DNA of 64,000 bases from Stenotrophomonas sp. Iso1 (lineage in GTDB: Bacteria; Pseudomonadota; Gammaproteobacteria; Xanthomonadales; Xanthomonadaceae), in the NCBI RefSeq assembly GCF_027497995.1, contig NZ_JAODBT010000001.1, forward strand, positions 1,886,488 to 1,950,487, written 5' to 3'. Under the pieces are notes generated by a model. That model worked only from the letters and a program-made list of their open reading frames with translations, was not told the origin of the DNA and did no database searches. The position numbers and the translations under genes were made by a program. Of the stretch, positions 50,908-59,989 are shown one piece after another; position 1 is the first letter of the stretch, and each line of letters starts with the position of its first letter.

Positions 50908-50960
50908 TGGGTTTCTCCTTCCAGCGCCGCGCGGGCGCTCTTGTTGCGATTGGTGGTCAT
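50904..50960 (-). CDS. 18-codon open frame coupled to the AlpA-like gene
   Basis: MTTNRNKSARAALEGETQ, followed by a stop that overlaps the AlpA-like ATG (ATGA); its own ATG overlaps the stop of another upstream frame ending AAQQLEQAA. Such chains of tiny overlapping frames are common in phage control regions. It may be a truncated gene or a leader. Confidence 0.35.
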   Translation of the reverse strand: MTTNRNKSARAALEGETQ

Positions 50961-52050
50961 GCGGCTTGCTCCAGTTGCTGAGCAGCAAATGTCCGGCGCG
51001 CGGTGAGTGTCGAAAGGATGTGCCCCCTATTGATGCGCCATGGCTGCGGCCACGGCAGGATCGAAGGTCGTGTGTTCTCACAAAAGACATCGGATGGAAT
51101 GACGCACTACACATCGCAGTCCCCGAACAGTGGCGGTTACAAGGCAATCGCGTATTACACGATTGCGAAAACTGGGCGAAGCAGGATCAACGGCTTGTTG
51201 TGCGAGTCCGATTGCGCTGGGGAGCAACAGGCCTATCAGCAAGCGCGCGATCATCGGATTGCTGATGAGAAGGATTGCCCGCTTTCACCTCGCACTGCCT
51301 CGACGGGTTGCAGACTGTGGGTCCAAGAAGTCAGATAGCAGAAACGACTGCGGGGAACGCAGTTTTCACCGTTACCACTTCATGCTCCGGCCAATGGCAG
51401 CGGACCAGTCACGGGCCGCTTGGGCTTTGGCTTCGTAGGCCCGTCGTTGGACGCGATGCTGGCCGGGCAATGTGCTTTGGGCAGCAACCCAGCGCTCGAT
51501 GTAACGCTTTGCTGTGGCTAGGCATCCCCCGATGCTCGGCATTGATCGTCCTGCCACCCCACATCATGCAGATAGCGATGGGGGAGCGGCGCTCGGCTGG
51601 ATTGATCACCGCCACGATTCCGTAGTTGAACATCAGGATCGGGGCTTCGGGGCTGCCGGCCCAGTGGCAGGCAGCGGGGAGGGGGCGCTGGCCATGGCCG
51701 GATCGTCGCGGTAATCCGGCTCACGATTTGAGACTGTCCGGTTTGCTAAGCCCCGCAACGCCGGTTTGACCAATAGTTCAAATCGTTGAAAGGCGATTCG
51801 ATAGGACCACAACCAAAGCAGGCATCACCGAGCTGTTTCTAATGACTACCACGGCAACGGCCTTGTTCGAGCGTTGCGGGTACAGATGCTTGCCCCGGAC
51901 GGAAGCACCGGAATCAATCAGCAAGTCTCAGCAGTTCGCCGGTTTATGTCCTGACATCGCGGCATTCATGGTCAAGCATCTATAGCGATGATGTCTTCTT
52001 GTGGCCGCAGGGCGTCATCCGACTCGAAGCGGACATGCCCCCTCGCTGGG
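50961..52050. other. Degenerate phage-like stretch
   Basis: No intact gene that I can name. On the minus strand several short frames overlap or shift into each other, for example a frame ending MASAPSPLPATGPAAPKPRS whose stop overlaps MFNYGIVAVINPAERR, and a frame at 51372-51557 with KRYIERWVAAQSTLPGQ. These look like decayed phage or island genes. The last 325 bases (51725-52050) show nothing recognisable. Confidence 0.4.
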
Positions 52051-52443
52051 TTAGTCGGGAATACGTGCAATCACCTTGATCTCGAAATCGAAACCCGCGA
52101 GCCAGTTGACGCCGATCGCCGTCCAGTTCGGATAGGGGGCGGTCGGGAAGACGTCGCTTTTGATCTTCATGATCGTGTCGAACTGATGCTCGGGATCGGT
52201 ATGGAGCGTGGTGACATCGACGATGTCGTCCAAGTCGCATCCGCCGGCTTTCAGGGTGGCTTCAAGGTTGGCGAACGCCAGGCGGACCTGTGCTGCAAAG
52301 TCCGGTTCCGGTGAGCCGTCGCTGCGGCTGCCGACCTGGCCGGAGACGAACAGCAGGTCTCGCGAGCGGATCGCGGCGGAATAGGCGTGCGCGGTATAGA
52401 GGTCATGCCGGTCGGCGGGGAAAACGGCGTTGCGGGATGTCAT
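52051..52443 (-). CDS. RidA family protein
   Basis: A 130-residue RidA/YjgF-type protein, a family that hydrolyses reactive enamines and imines from amino acid metabolism. Visible motifs are FVSGQVGSRSDG, DFAAQVRLAFANLEATLKAG and WTAIGVNWLAG. The usual C-terminal Arg-containing motif (VExEAIA) is replaced by FEIKVIARIP, as in RidA subfamilies with other or unknown substrates. It is divergent from a LysR regulator, a probable regulatory pair. Confidence 0.85.
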   Translation of the reverse strand: MTSRNAVFPADRHDLYTAHAYSAAIRSRDLLFVSGQVGSRSDGSPEPDFAAQVRLAFANLEATLKAGGCDLDDIVDVTTLHTDPEHQFDTIMKIKSDVFPTAPYPNWTAIGVNWLAGFDFEIKVIARIPD

Positions 52444-52580
52444 GGCGATACTCCTGTCGTGGGTGAGGTCATGGGTCCCGTGCAGGGCGGCATACCGCTT
52501 GGCGATGAGGCACCCCGGGACATGACGGTCACTCTAGGCAGCGATCTCGATGGGATAAACACCGCTGTTGCGGCAGCACT

Positions 52581-52597
52581 GTTTGTAGAATTCAAAC
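52581..52597. promoter_or_regulatory. Candidate LysR-type operator
   Basis: GTTTG-TAGAATT-CAAAC is an AT-rich inverted repeat with T-N11-A form, 24 bases before the lysR start and in the shared region with the divergent ridA-like gene. Confidence 0.5.
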
Positions 52598-52621
52598 AAT
52601 TCCGATCACCCGTGGACCCAC

Positions 52622-53545
52622 ATGGACCGCATCGATGCAATGCAGGTTTTCGCCCGCGTGGTGGAAACCGGCAGCTTCACCAAGGCCGCCGAGACGCTGC
52701 AGTCCAGCAAGACCCGCGTCACCCAGGCGGTGCAGCAACTGGAAGCGCACCTGCGGGTCAAGCTGCTCCATCGCACCACACGCAAAGTCAACGTCACCGC
52801 CGATGGTGCAGCCTATTACGCACGCGTCGTGCGCCTGTTGGCTGATCTGGACGATGCCGAAACCAGCCTGTCGGCCGCCTCGGCGTCGCCGCGTGGCCGG
52901 TTGCGTGTGGATGTGCCCGCGCCGCTGGCCAGTCTGGTGCTGGTGCCCGCGCTGCCCGATTTCAATGCGCGCTATCCCGACATCCAGCTTGACCTCGGCG
53001 CCAGTGATCGCAAGGTGGACCTGATCGACGAGAACGTGGACTGCGTGGTGCGGGGTGGCGAACTCACCGATTTATCCCTGCGCGCACGTCACGTCGCCAA
53101 CCTGCCGTTGGGCGTGTACGCCGCGCCTGCCTATCTGGCGCGCGCGGGGATGCCGGCGCATCCGCTGGCACTTGAAGATGCGGCGCACCGTATCGTCGGC
53201 TACCGCAATTCGCGGACTGGCAGCCCCCTGATGTCGTCGATGCGCCGCGGCGACGAGGCGTTGCGCGTGCAGGGCCGTCATGTGCTGTCGGTGGATGACG
53301 GCAATGTCTATCTGGCAGCCGGCGTCGCAGGTCTCGGCGTGCTGTGGTTGCCGCAGTACATGGCGCGCCAACCGTTGGCGCGCGGCGAGCTGGTGGCGTT
53401 GTTTGAGGACTGGCAGCTTGACCCAATGCCGATGTACGTGGCCTTCCCGCCCAGCCGGCATGTAAGCACCAAGCTGCGCGTGTTCATCGACTGGATCGTG
53501 GAACTTATGGCGCAGCACGCGCCGACCATCCAGCCACCGCGATGA
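52622..53545 (+). CDS. LysR family transcriptional regulator
   Basis: A 307-residue regulator. The N-terminal winged helix reads MDRIDAMQVFARVVETGSFT, with KAAETLQSSKTRVTQAVQQL as recognition region and HRTTRKVNVTADG as wing; a substrate-binding domain fills the rest. The sequence is of the large AaeR/DmlR-like branch common in gammaproteobacteria. It probably regulates the divergent RidA gene and itself; the ligand is unknown. Confidence 0.9.
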   Translation: MDRIDAMQVFARVVETGSFTKAAETLQSSKTRVTQAVQQLEAHLRVKLLHRTTRKVNVTADGAAYYARVVRLLADLDDAETSLSAASASPRGRLRVDVPAPLASLVLVPALPDFNARYPDIQLDLGASDRKVDLIDENVDCVVRGGELTDLSLRARHVANLPLGVYAAPAYLARAGMPAHPLALEDAAHRIVGYRNSRTGSPLMSSMRRGDEALRVQGRHVLSVDDGNVYLAAGVAGLGVLWLPQYMARQPLARGELVALFEDWQLDPMPMYVAFPPSRHVSTKLRVFIDWIVELMAQHAPTIQPPR

Positions 53546-53607
53546 TCCACCTACTGTCGCGAAACATCGGCGTGGATGGAGTTCGTGCGCCGATCACAAC
53601 ATCGCAA

Positions 53608-53637
53608 CATGTCTGCCTCTGGCCGGAAGCAGACATG
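53608..53637. terminator. Inverted repeat between convergent lysR and methyltransferase genes
   Basis: CATGTCTGC at 53608-53616 and GCAGACATG at 53629-53637 form a perfect 9-bp stem with a 12-base loop, placed just before the methyltransferase stop codon. There is no T-run, so termination would be weak or rely on the stem alone. Confidence 0.5.
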
Positions 53638-53642
53638 CCGTG

Positions 53643-54317
53643 TTATGCCCGGTACGCCACCCATCCTCGAAACGTAAACGCGGCATAGAACAGCTCGATT
53701 CCCTCGAATCCTGCCTGCCTGAGCAAATCCACCTCCCTATCCGGTGCCAGCACCGGAAGTCGTTCGCTCATCGCGGCAATGGCGGCATTCCGGTTTGAAT
53801 CCGGCGTACTGGATGGTGACGCGAACGCGAGAAGGCGGTTGAACCAGAGTGCCTTCCCTTCGGCGGTTGTATCAAAGCTGTGATGCGCCACAACCAACGG
53901 AGCGCCGGGCTTCAGTCGCCGCCACACTTCCCGCAGCGTGCGCAGCCGTTCTTCCGGCGTCAGGAAGTGCAAGGTCAGGAGGCAGGCCGCCCCATCGAAC
54001 GCTGTCTCCGGTGCGGCATCGATATGGCCTTCGATGAGTTCAACGCGGGGTGCCAGTGCGCCGAGCGTCTCTGCCGCCAGCGTGAGCATCGGGGCCGAGG
54101 GATCCACCCCCACCAGCCGCCAACCAGGGCGCGCTTCGGCGAATGCCTTCAGTTCCATTCCACCTCCCGCACCAAGCACCAGCACGCGGCCGTCCTCGGG
54201 GACGACTTCGGCGAGCAGGAGCTCCGACATCCGATGGAGCGCCAGGAGGCCCGGCACCCTCTTGATCGTTCCATCGAGGTAGTTGGCGATGGCACTGGGA
54301 TCGTTGAACAAGGACAT
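53643..54317 (-). CDS. SAM-dependent class I methyltransferase
   Basis: A 224-residue Rossmann methyltransferase. Motif I is VLVLGAGGGMELKAFAE, the acidic loop reads VGVDPSAPML, and DGAACLLTLHFL is motif IV. The substrate is unknown. I place the start at 54317 (MSLFNDPSAIANYL) because GGAAGG lies 6 bases before it and the earlier ATGs fall within the operator-like palindrome. It is divergent from an Rrf2 regulator that is coupled to a GliT-like flavoprotein, which raises a thiol-methylation role as a possibility only. Confidence 0.85.
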   Translation of the reverse strand: MSLFNDPSAIANYLDGTIKRVPGLLALHRMSELLLAEVVPEDGRVLVLGAGGGMELKAFAEARPGWRLVGVDPSAPMLTLAAETLGALAPRVELIEGHIDAAPETAFDGAACLLTLHFLTPEERLRTLREVWRRLKPGAPLVVAHHSFDTTAEGKALWFNRLLAFASPSSTPDSNRNAAIAAMSERLPVLAPDREVDLLRQAGFEGIELFYAAFTFRGWVAYRA

Positions 54318-54352
54318 GGCGAACCTTCCGGGGTTGACGAGGGGGTTCATAT

Positions 54353-54369
54353 GTAACATGGTTAGTTAC
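54353..54369. promoter_or_regulatory. Probable Rrf2 operator
   Basis: GTAAC-ATGGTTA-GTTAC is an inverted repeat that abuts the start of the rrf2-like gene and lies 36 bases before the methyltransferase start, so one bound dimer could control both directions. Confidence 0.6.
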
Positions 54370-54816
54370 ATGAAACGAAACAGCCGACTTTCCGCCGTCC
54401 TGCACGCATTGCTGCACATGGCCCAGCACCGTGGGCCGATGACGTCCGCCGAACTGGGTCGATGCCTGGGCACGAACCCCGTCGTCGTCAGGCGGACCAT
54501 GGGGCTCCTGCGCGAGGCGGGGCTGGTCGCCGCCGGACGTGGCCACGCAGGGGGTTGGATCATCAAGGCGGATCTGGCCGCCGTGACCCTCCGGGACCTG
54601 CACGAGGCGCTCGGTGAGCCGGCGCTCTTTGCCGTCGGCCATCGCAGCGAGAACCCGGCGTGCCTGGTCGAACAGGTGGTCAATGCGGCATTGGACGATG
54701 CATTCGATGAAGCCGAGGCGCTGCTGATGGAGCGGTTTGCTTCGGTGTCCCTGGCGCAATTGGCGAAGGAGTTCGCACGGCGCCACAAAGCCAGCAAGAG
54801 GAGTGCCGTGGCATGA
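54370..54816 (+). CDS. Rrf2 family transcriptional regulator (YwnA-like)
   Basis: A 148-residue winged-helix regulator: RLSAVLHALLHMAQHRGPMT, then SAELGRCLGTNPVVVRRTMG and LLREAGLVAAGRGHAGGW. It lacks the three-cysteine cluster of the iron-sulfur Rrf2 members (only one Cys in NPACLVEQ), so it senses something else, as YwnA-type members do. The stop overlaps the flavoprotein start by 4 bases, and a palindromic site lies at its start. Confidence 0.9.
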   Translation: MKRNSRLSAVLHALLHMAQHRGPMTSAELGRCLGTNPVVVRRTMGLLREAGLVAAGRGHAGGWIIKADLAAVTLRDLHEALGEPALFAVGHRSENPACLVEQVVNAALDDAFDEAEALLMERFASVSLAQLAKEFARRHKASKRSAVA

Positions 54817-55712
54817 CAATGATGTACGACGTGATCATCATCGGCGGGAGCTATGCCGGCATGGCGGCTGCACTGCAGTTGCTCAGGGCCCGTCGCACCG
54901 TGCTGGTCATCGACGCCGGGCAGCGTAGGAACCGCATGGCGGCCGAGTCACACGGTTTCTTGGGCCAGGACGGGAGCGACCCTGCGGAGATCGCACGGGT
55001 CGCGCGGTCGCAGCTCGAGCGTTACTCCACGCTGACGTGGATCGAGGATGCGGCCGTTGCGGCATCTGGCGCGAGGGATGGCTTCACCGTCAGGACGAAC
55101 GAAGGTGGTGTACATCAGGGGCGGCGCCTCCTGCTGGCGCTCGGTGTCTCGGATTCGCTGCCTAACGTTGAAGGCTTGGCGGAACGATGGGGGGTGAGTG
55201 TTTTCCACTGCCCCTACTGCCACGGCTACGAGCTCAACCGTGGCAACGTCGGCGTCATCGCCGCCAATCCAATGTCGGTGCATCAGGCAAGCCTGCTGGC
55301 CGAATGGGGGCAGGTGACGCTGTTGACCAATGGCGTGCTGGAGTTGGAGAAAGACGCGAAGGCCGCGCTGGCCACACGGGGCGTCGCGATCGAGCGTGCG
55401 GCAATCGCGCGTATCGACGGGCACGCGGACGTCGTGCTCGCCGATGGCCGATGCCTGGCGTTCGCCGGCCTGTTCGCGGCGCCACGCAATGCACCTGTTT
55501 CCGACATTGCCCAACGGATCGGGTGCAAGCTCATGGAGACTCCTATGGGCACGCAGTTGCACACCACCGAGACCAAGGAAACCAGCATCCAAGGCGTGTA
55601 TGCATGTGGCGACGCCGCACGCGTGCCACATTCGATATCGCTGGCCGTCGGTGACGGCGCATGGGCCGGGGCCCAGGTGCACCAGTCGCTGGTGTTTCCT
55701 CGGATGGCTTGA
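54813..55712 (+). CDS. Thioredoxin reductase-like FAD oxidoreductase (GliT/HlmI type)
   Basis: A 299-residue two-domain flavoprotein. The FAD motif VIIIGGSYAGMAAA is at the N-terminus, the redox pair is Cys133/Cys136 in FHCPYCHGYE, and the C-terminal FAD contact is VYACGDAARVP. CPYCHGYE is the signature of the gliotoxin/holomycin dithiol-oxidase branch rather than the CATC/CAVC of true thioredoxin reductases. The nucleotide-binding glycine motif in the middle is weak (GVIAANPMS instead of GxGxxA), as expected for enzymes that use O2 rather than NADPH. It is co-transcribed with the Rrf2 gene. Confidence 0.88.
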   Translation: MTMMYDVIIIGGSYAGMAAALQLLRARRTVLVIDAGQRRNRMAAESHGFLGQDGSDPAEIARVARSQLERYSTLTWIEDAAVAASGARDGFTVRTNEGGVHQGRRLLLALGVSDSLPNVEGLAERWGVSVFHCPYCHGYELNRGNVGVIAANPMSVHQASLLAEWGQVTLLTNGVLELEKDAKAALATRGVAIERAAIARIDGHADVVLADGRCLAFAGLFAAPRNAPVSDIAQRIGCKLMETPMGTQLHTTETKETSIQGVYACGDAARVPHSISLAVGDGAWAGAQVHQSLVFPRMA

Positions 55713-55853
55713 GTGCCTCTCCAATCCACGGCTGAAGGCACGCATCGCACACGGCGTAGTTGATGCCAGCACCTTCTCCCGCTGATGAATAGGGAGAAGT
55801 CAAAAAGCTCTAGAGATCATTTGATGCAGGACAACCCTCTCGAGATCCAATGC

Positions 55854-56270
55854 TCACCCTGAATGAGGATCGATGACTGCAGCGAAGAGGACCAAGCGCT
55901 GCGGTTCTCCGTGGTGATCCACCAACCTCAGCAACGTGTGCGCAACGTCCAGCGCCGCGATGGCGCATTCGTCGTCGTCGCCCAAATGGCGCTCTTCCCC
56001 GCCCCTGAGGAAGCTCACATGAAAGAGATTGTTGCGCACCCGGCGCGCGGCTTCGACAAATGCACCTGCCTTCGATTCTTGGAGGGGACAGGCGCTCAAA
56101 GACGACCCTGTTTCGGCCATCGACCATTGCACCTCCTGGACCATTGGGCGGTTACGCCGAGGCGCAAGGATTTGAGCGCGCATGTCGTCTGACAGCTGAT
56201 CAAAGAAAAGTAGGTAGGGAGCCGGTTCTACTTGATGCAAGTCAAGGTTGCGGATAGGGAGCTGGTCCAT
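55854..56270 (-). CDS. HEPN-like protein of unknown function
   Basis: A 138-residue helical protein. The C-terminal part reads AFVEAARRVRNNLFHVSFLR, containing R-x4-H (RNNLFH), the catalytic pattern of HEPN ribonucleases, followed by a helix (CAIAALDVAHTLLRLVDHHG). The frame is open to an ATG at 56390, which would add 40 residues. No toxin partner (MNT) is adjacent, so it may be a solitary HEPN protein. Its start overlaps the FNR-like promoter of the anaerobic gene cluster on the other strand. Confidence 0.6.
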   Translation of the reverse strand: MDQLPIRNLDLHQVEPAPYLLFFDQLSDDMRAQILAPRRNRPMVQEVQWSMAETGSSLSACPLQESKAGAFVEAARRVRNNLFHVSFLRGGEERHLGDDDECAIAALDVAHTLLRLVDHHGEPQRLVLFAAVIDPHSG

Positions 56271-56273
56271 GAT
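56232..56273 (+). promoter_or_regulatory. FNR/ANR-dependent promoter for ubiD-ubiU-ubiV
   Basis: TTGAT-GCAA-GTCAA (56232-56245) matches the FNR/ANR consensus TTGAT-N4-ATCAA at 9 of 10 positions. A -10-like CATGAT lies at 56268-56273, which puts the box centre about 41.5 bases before the start, the class II position. The implied leader is about 235 bases, long but unbroken by another gene on this strand. Confidence 0.65.
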
Positions 56274-56516
56274 CCCCCTACCATCAAATGGGCGGGTTGA
56301 TGAACCTACTTTCTTCGCTGGCGAAATTTTCCGAGGCTTCGTACCGGCGGTTTCCGCCTGGTAAGTAAGCGGTGCGGCATCGCTTGCCAAATCGCCATTG
56401 TCATCTCTCCGGACTTGGCGGCAACGGCAGCTCAGATTTCTCTGTCACGGCCACACGTTGGGCCGCGTTCTACCGGCTTTAATGAGTCGGCTCCATGATG
56501 TCGAGCCAGTGCACCC

Positions 56517-58007
56517 ATGGCCTTTCACGATTTACGCCAGTTCCTACAACAGCTCTCCTTATGCGGCCAACTGCGTGCGCTTGACGCACCTATCGATGTG
56601 CAGTTGGAAAGCACATCGTTGAGTCTGCGCGCCTTGCGCGAGAATGGTCCCGCGCTGTTGATGCGTAATACCGGCACAGCGCATTCTTTGCTGGGCAATT
56701 TGTTTGGCCATCCGAAACGCATTGAAATGGCGTTGGATGGCCGACCACTGACTTCGCTGCGCGAGTTGGGCGAGCTCCTGGCCGCAGTAAAAGAGCCAAA
56801 GTGGCCCTCCAATCTACGAGACGCGTTCTCACAATGGCCAGAGTGGGCACAGTTGGTCAACGTGGCTCCTAAGCGGGTGCGCCAAGCCAATTTCAACGAA
56901 CAAATTCTCAAGGGCGATGCAGTCGATCTGGCAATGCTACCCATACAGCGGTGCTGGCCCCAGGACGTAGCCCGTTTGATCACTTTCGGCATGGTGGTGA
57001 CGCGTGGAGTACATCAATCCAGGCAGAACGTGGCGATCTACCGTCAACAGGTAATTGGGCGCAACCGGGTGATCATGCGTTGGCTACCGCATCGAGGTGG
57101 CGCACTGGATTACGCGGGTTGGCAGGCGGCCTTTCCAAACAAGCCCTTTCCCGTCGTGGTGGCAATCGGTGCGGATCCAGCCACCATGCTGGCAGCAGTG
57201 GCACCGGTGCCTGATACGCTGTCCGAGTATGAATTTGCCGGTCTGTTACGCGGAGCACGCACCCACCTTTGGCGCAGTGAGTTCACCGGGCTTGATGTAC
57301 CGGCCGGTGCGGAGATCGTACTGGAAGGTTTCATCCATCCAGGTGATACCGCGCTGGAGGGGCCGTTCGGTGACCATACCGGCTATTACAACGGGCAAGA
57401 GCGTTTTCCGGTACTCACCATCGAATGCATGAGGATGCGTGCCGGGGCCATTTATCACGGCAGCTACATGGGACGTGCGCCCTTCGATGAGCCTTCGATC
57501 CTGGCACGGGCACTCAATGATGTGTTCGTTCCCATCCTGCGCAAGGTCTTTCCGGAGATCGTCGATTTCTTTCTACCACCGGAGGCATGCTCCTATCGTG
57601 TGGCGGTGGTGAGTATCCGTAAGCAGTACGCAGGCCACGCGCGGCGGATCATGATGGGTATCTGGTCATATCTGCGGCAATTCACCTATACGAAGTTTGT
57701 CATCGTCACAGACGAGGACATCGACGTGCGTGATTGGACGCAGGTGATCTGGGCACTTTCGACGCGTGTGGATCCCGCACGTGACAGCCTGCTGGTGGAA
57801 AATACACCCATTGATTATCTGGATTTTGCCTCGCCCGTATCCGGACTCGGCTCCAAGCTGGGACTCGATGCCACGCGCAAATGGCCTGGTGAAAGTGACC
57901 GGGAATGGGGAAGGCCCATCGTGCTCGACCCGCAGGTAGAGCAGCGAGTCGACGCATTGTGGGAGGGTATTCGCGCTGTCCGCATGACAGAAGCCGATGA
58001 CCCATGA
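56517..58007 (+). CDS. ubiD: UbiD family prenyl-FMN decarboxylase
   Basis: Likely decarboxylates 3-polyprenyl-4-hydroxybenzoate in ubiquinone synthesis, using prenylated FMN from UbiX. The 496 residues are full length for UbiD; the active-site stretch [11 protein letters not shown] is intact (Glu and the E-x-P-F-G-D motif), and the C-terminus has [20 protein letters not shown], typical of true UbiD. It heads the plus-strand arm before ubiU and ubiV. A housekeeping ubiD may exist elsewhere, making this an anaerobic copy. Start ATG at 56517 has no clear ribosome site. The decarboxylation itself does not need O2. Confidence 0.85.
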   Translation: MAFHDLRQFLQQLSLCGQLRALDAPIDVQLESTSLSLRALRENGPALLMRNTGTAHSLLGNLFGHPKRIEMALDGRPLTSLRELGELLAAVKEPKWPSNLRDAFSQWPEWAQLVNVAPKRVRQANFNEQILKGDAVDLAMLPIQRCWPQDVARLITFGMVVTRGVHQSRQNVAIYRQQVIGRNRVIMRWLPHRGGALDYAGWQAAFPNKPFPVVVAIGADPATMLAAVAPVPDTLSEYEFAGLLRGARTHLWRSEFTGLDVPAGAEIVLEGFIHPGDTALEGPFGDHTGYYNGQERFPVLTIECMRMRAGAIYHGSYMGRAPFDEPSILARALNDVFVPILRKVFPEIVDFFLPPEACSYRVAVVSIRKQYAGHARRIMMGIWSYLRQFTYTKFVIVTDEDIDVRDWTQVIWALSTRVDPARDSLLVENTPIDYLDFASPVSGLGSKLGLDATRKWPGESDREWGRPIVLDPQVEQRVDALWEGIRAVRMTEADDP

Positions 58008-58061
58008 CGAGGGCTCCTGTTGATGAAGACAACGGTGATACATCCTCAACGGAGAAACGAT

Positions 58062-59060
58062 ATGCAACTGGTTTGTCCAGCCGGAAATTTGCCTGCGCTG
58101 CTTGCGGCGATCGAGGCCGGTGCTGATGCGGTTTATGTGGGCTTCCGCGACCAGACCAACGCGCGCGCCTTTCCGGGCCTTAATTTTGACGAGCAGGAAA
58201 TTCGCGACGGCATTGCCTATGCGCATGCGCGCGGCCGCAAAGTCTACCTGGCCTTGAACACCTACCCCGATAGCGCACGCTTGGAGCAATGGTTCAGGGC
58301 TGTGGATCATGCGGCCGACCTGGGCGCTGATGCCATCATTGTCGCGGAAATGGCGGTGTTGGACTATGCGTGCCGGCAGCATCCCCACATGGCGCGGCAT
58401 CTGTCGGTTCAAGGCTCGGCTACCACGGCAGCCGCACTGCGCTATGCCTATGAACGCTTTGGTATCGCACGCGCCGTGTTGCCGCGTGTGCTGTCACTGC
58501 AACAAGTGCAGCGGCTTTGCCAAACCGCGCCGGTTCCACTGGAAGTTTTCGCTTTCGGGAGTCTGTGCATCATGGTCGAGGGACGCTGCCAGCTCTCTAG
58601 TTATGTCACCGGAAAATCGCCAAACCGTCATGGTGTCTGCTCCCCGGCCAACTTCGTGCGCTGGGAGGAGCTTCCCGACAACAATCGAAGTGTGCGTCTG
58701 AACGGCGTGCTGATCGATCAATTCGGTGCCGACGAGCCAGCCGGCTACCCGACAGTCTGCAAAGGCCGCTATCAGGTGGGCGAAGAGATCTTCCATGCAT
58801 TGGAGGAACCCACCAGCCTCAACACGCTCGAACTGTTGCCGCAGCTGGCGCAGGCCGGGGTGGTGGCCCTGAAGGTGGAAGGTCGCCAGCGTGGCGTTGC
58901 CTACGTACGCACGGTTGCCCGTGTGTGGCGCGAAGCCATCGACCGGCATGCAGGCAGTGCGCAGGACTGGCGTCCCTACGAGCGATGGCAGCAGGCACTG
59001 GCCGCTCATGCCGAAGGGCAACAGACAACGCTTGGCCCCTACCATCGTGCTTGGCATTGA
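58062..59060 (+). CDS. ubiU: O2-independent ubiquinone hydroxylation protein UbiU
   Basis: A U32-peptidase-fold protein that, with UbiV, hydroxylates the ubiquinone ring without oxygen. The 332 residues align with E. coli UbiU (331), and the four 4Fe-4S cysteines are present at 169, 176, 193 and 233 (GSLCIMVEGRC, HGVCSPAN, TVCKGRY). The ATG at 58062 has GGAG seven bases upstream; the frame is open to 58020 but MQLVCPAGNLPALLAAIEAG is the family start. It precedes ubiV by 4 bases. Confidence 0.95.
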   Translation: MQLVCPAGNLPALLAAIEAGADAVYVGFRDQTNARAFPGLNFDEQEIRDGIAYAHARGRKVYLALNTYPDSARLEQWFRAVDHAADLGADAIIVAEMAVLDYACRQHPHMARHLSVQGSATTAAALRYAYERFGIARAVLPRVLSLQQVQRLCQTAPVPLEVFAFGSLCIMVEGRCQLSSYVTGKSPNRHGVCSPANFVRWEELPDNNRSVRLNGVLIDQFGADEPAGYPTVCKGRYQVGEEIFHALEEPTSLNTLELLPQLAQAGVVALKVEGRQRGVAYVRTVARVWREAIDRHAGSAQDWRPYERWQQALAAHAEGQQTTLGPYHRAWH

Positions 59061-59064
59061 GACC

Positions 59065-59940
59065 ATGAAACTAAGTCTTGGACCGCTGCAGTACTTCTGG
59101 CCTCGCGAACGGGTGCTGTCGTTCTATCGTGACGCGGCCGACTGGCCGCTTGATGTGATCTATCTCGGCGAGACGATATGCGGCAAGCGCCGCGAGCTGC
59201 GTGCGCGCGACTGGCTACATCTTGCAGATGAGCTCGCCGCCAGTGGCAAGCAGGTCGTACTTTCAACGTTGGCTCTGATAGAGGCGGAGTCCGAGCTCGG
59301 TGCCGTACAGCGCCTGGTCGAGAACGGGCGCTTCCTGCTCGAAGCCAATGATCTTTCAGCAGTGCAGTTGTGCCGCGAGCGGAGCTTGCCCTTCGTCGGC
59401 GGGCCGACATTGAATATCTATAATCACCGCGCTCTGCAATTGTTGATCGAGGATGGCTTGATGCGTTGGGTGCCGGGTGTCGAGCAGGGGCGCGAACTGC
59501 TTGAAGATATTCAGGCGGGCATGGACGCGCTGAATGCACCAATGCCTGAGCTTGAAATGCTTGTCTGGGGGCGTTTGCCGCTTGCCTATTCCGCGCGGTG
59601 CTTCACTGCGCGTGCGCTTGATGTTCCCAAAGACCAGTGCGGCTTCCGCTGTATCGAGCATCCCGACGGCTTGCCGTTGGCCACCCGCGAAGGTGAGCCT
59701 TTCATGGTCATCAACGGTGTGCAGATACAGGGAATGGAGATCGTGGACATGGCGCCGGAACGCGATGAGCTGTCAGCGTGCGGTGTCCGGATACTTCGAT
59801 TGAGCCCGCAACACTCGGGCATGGCGGATGTCGTCGCGCGCTTCCGCGACATGCTGACGACATCACAACCGCTCGCAAGGATCGGTGCATGCAACGGCTA
59901 CTGGAATGGCGGCCCTGGCAAGGCTTCGCTCGCAATATAG
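59065..59940 (+). CDS. ubiV: O2-independent ubiquinone hydroxylation protein UbiV
   Basis: Second subunit of the UbiUV heterodimer. The 291 residues show UbiV cysteines 39, 179, 192 and 196 (GETICGKRREL, SARCFT, QCGFRCIEH), the 4Fe-4S set known from E. coli. The start follows the ubiU stop by 4 bases. The gene ends facing nadB, 49 bases away; GTGCC/GGCAC at 59943-59965 may be a weak hairpin between them. Confidence 0.95.
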   Translation: MKLSLGPLQYFWPRERVLSFYRDAADWPLDVIYLGETICGKRRELRARDWLHLADELAASGKQVVLSTLALIEAESELGAVQRLVENGRFLLEANDLSAVQLCRERSLPFVGGPTLNIYNHRALQLLIEDGLMRWVPGVEQGRELLEDIQAGMDALNAPMPELEMLVWGRLPLAYSARCFTARALDVPKDQCGFRCIEHPDGLPLATREGEPFMVINGVQIQGMEIVDMAPERDELSACGVRILRLSPQHSGMADVVARFRDMLTTSQPLARIGACNGYWNGGPGKASLAI

Positions 59941-59989
59941 CAGTGCCGACGCGGTGTCTTGGCACAAGCCACATGGGTGCATTACCTGT

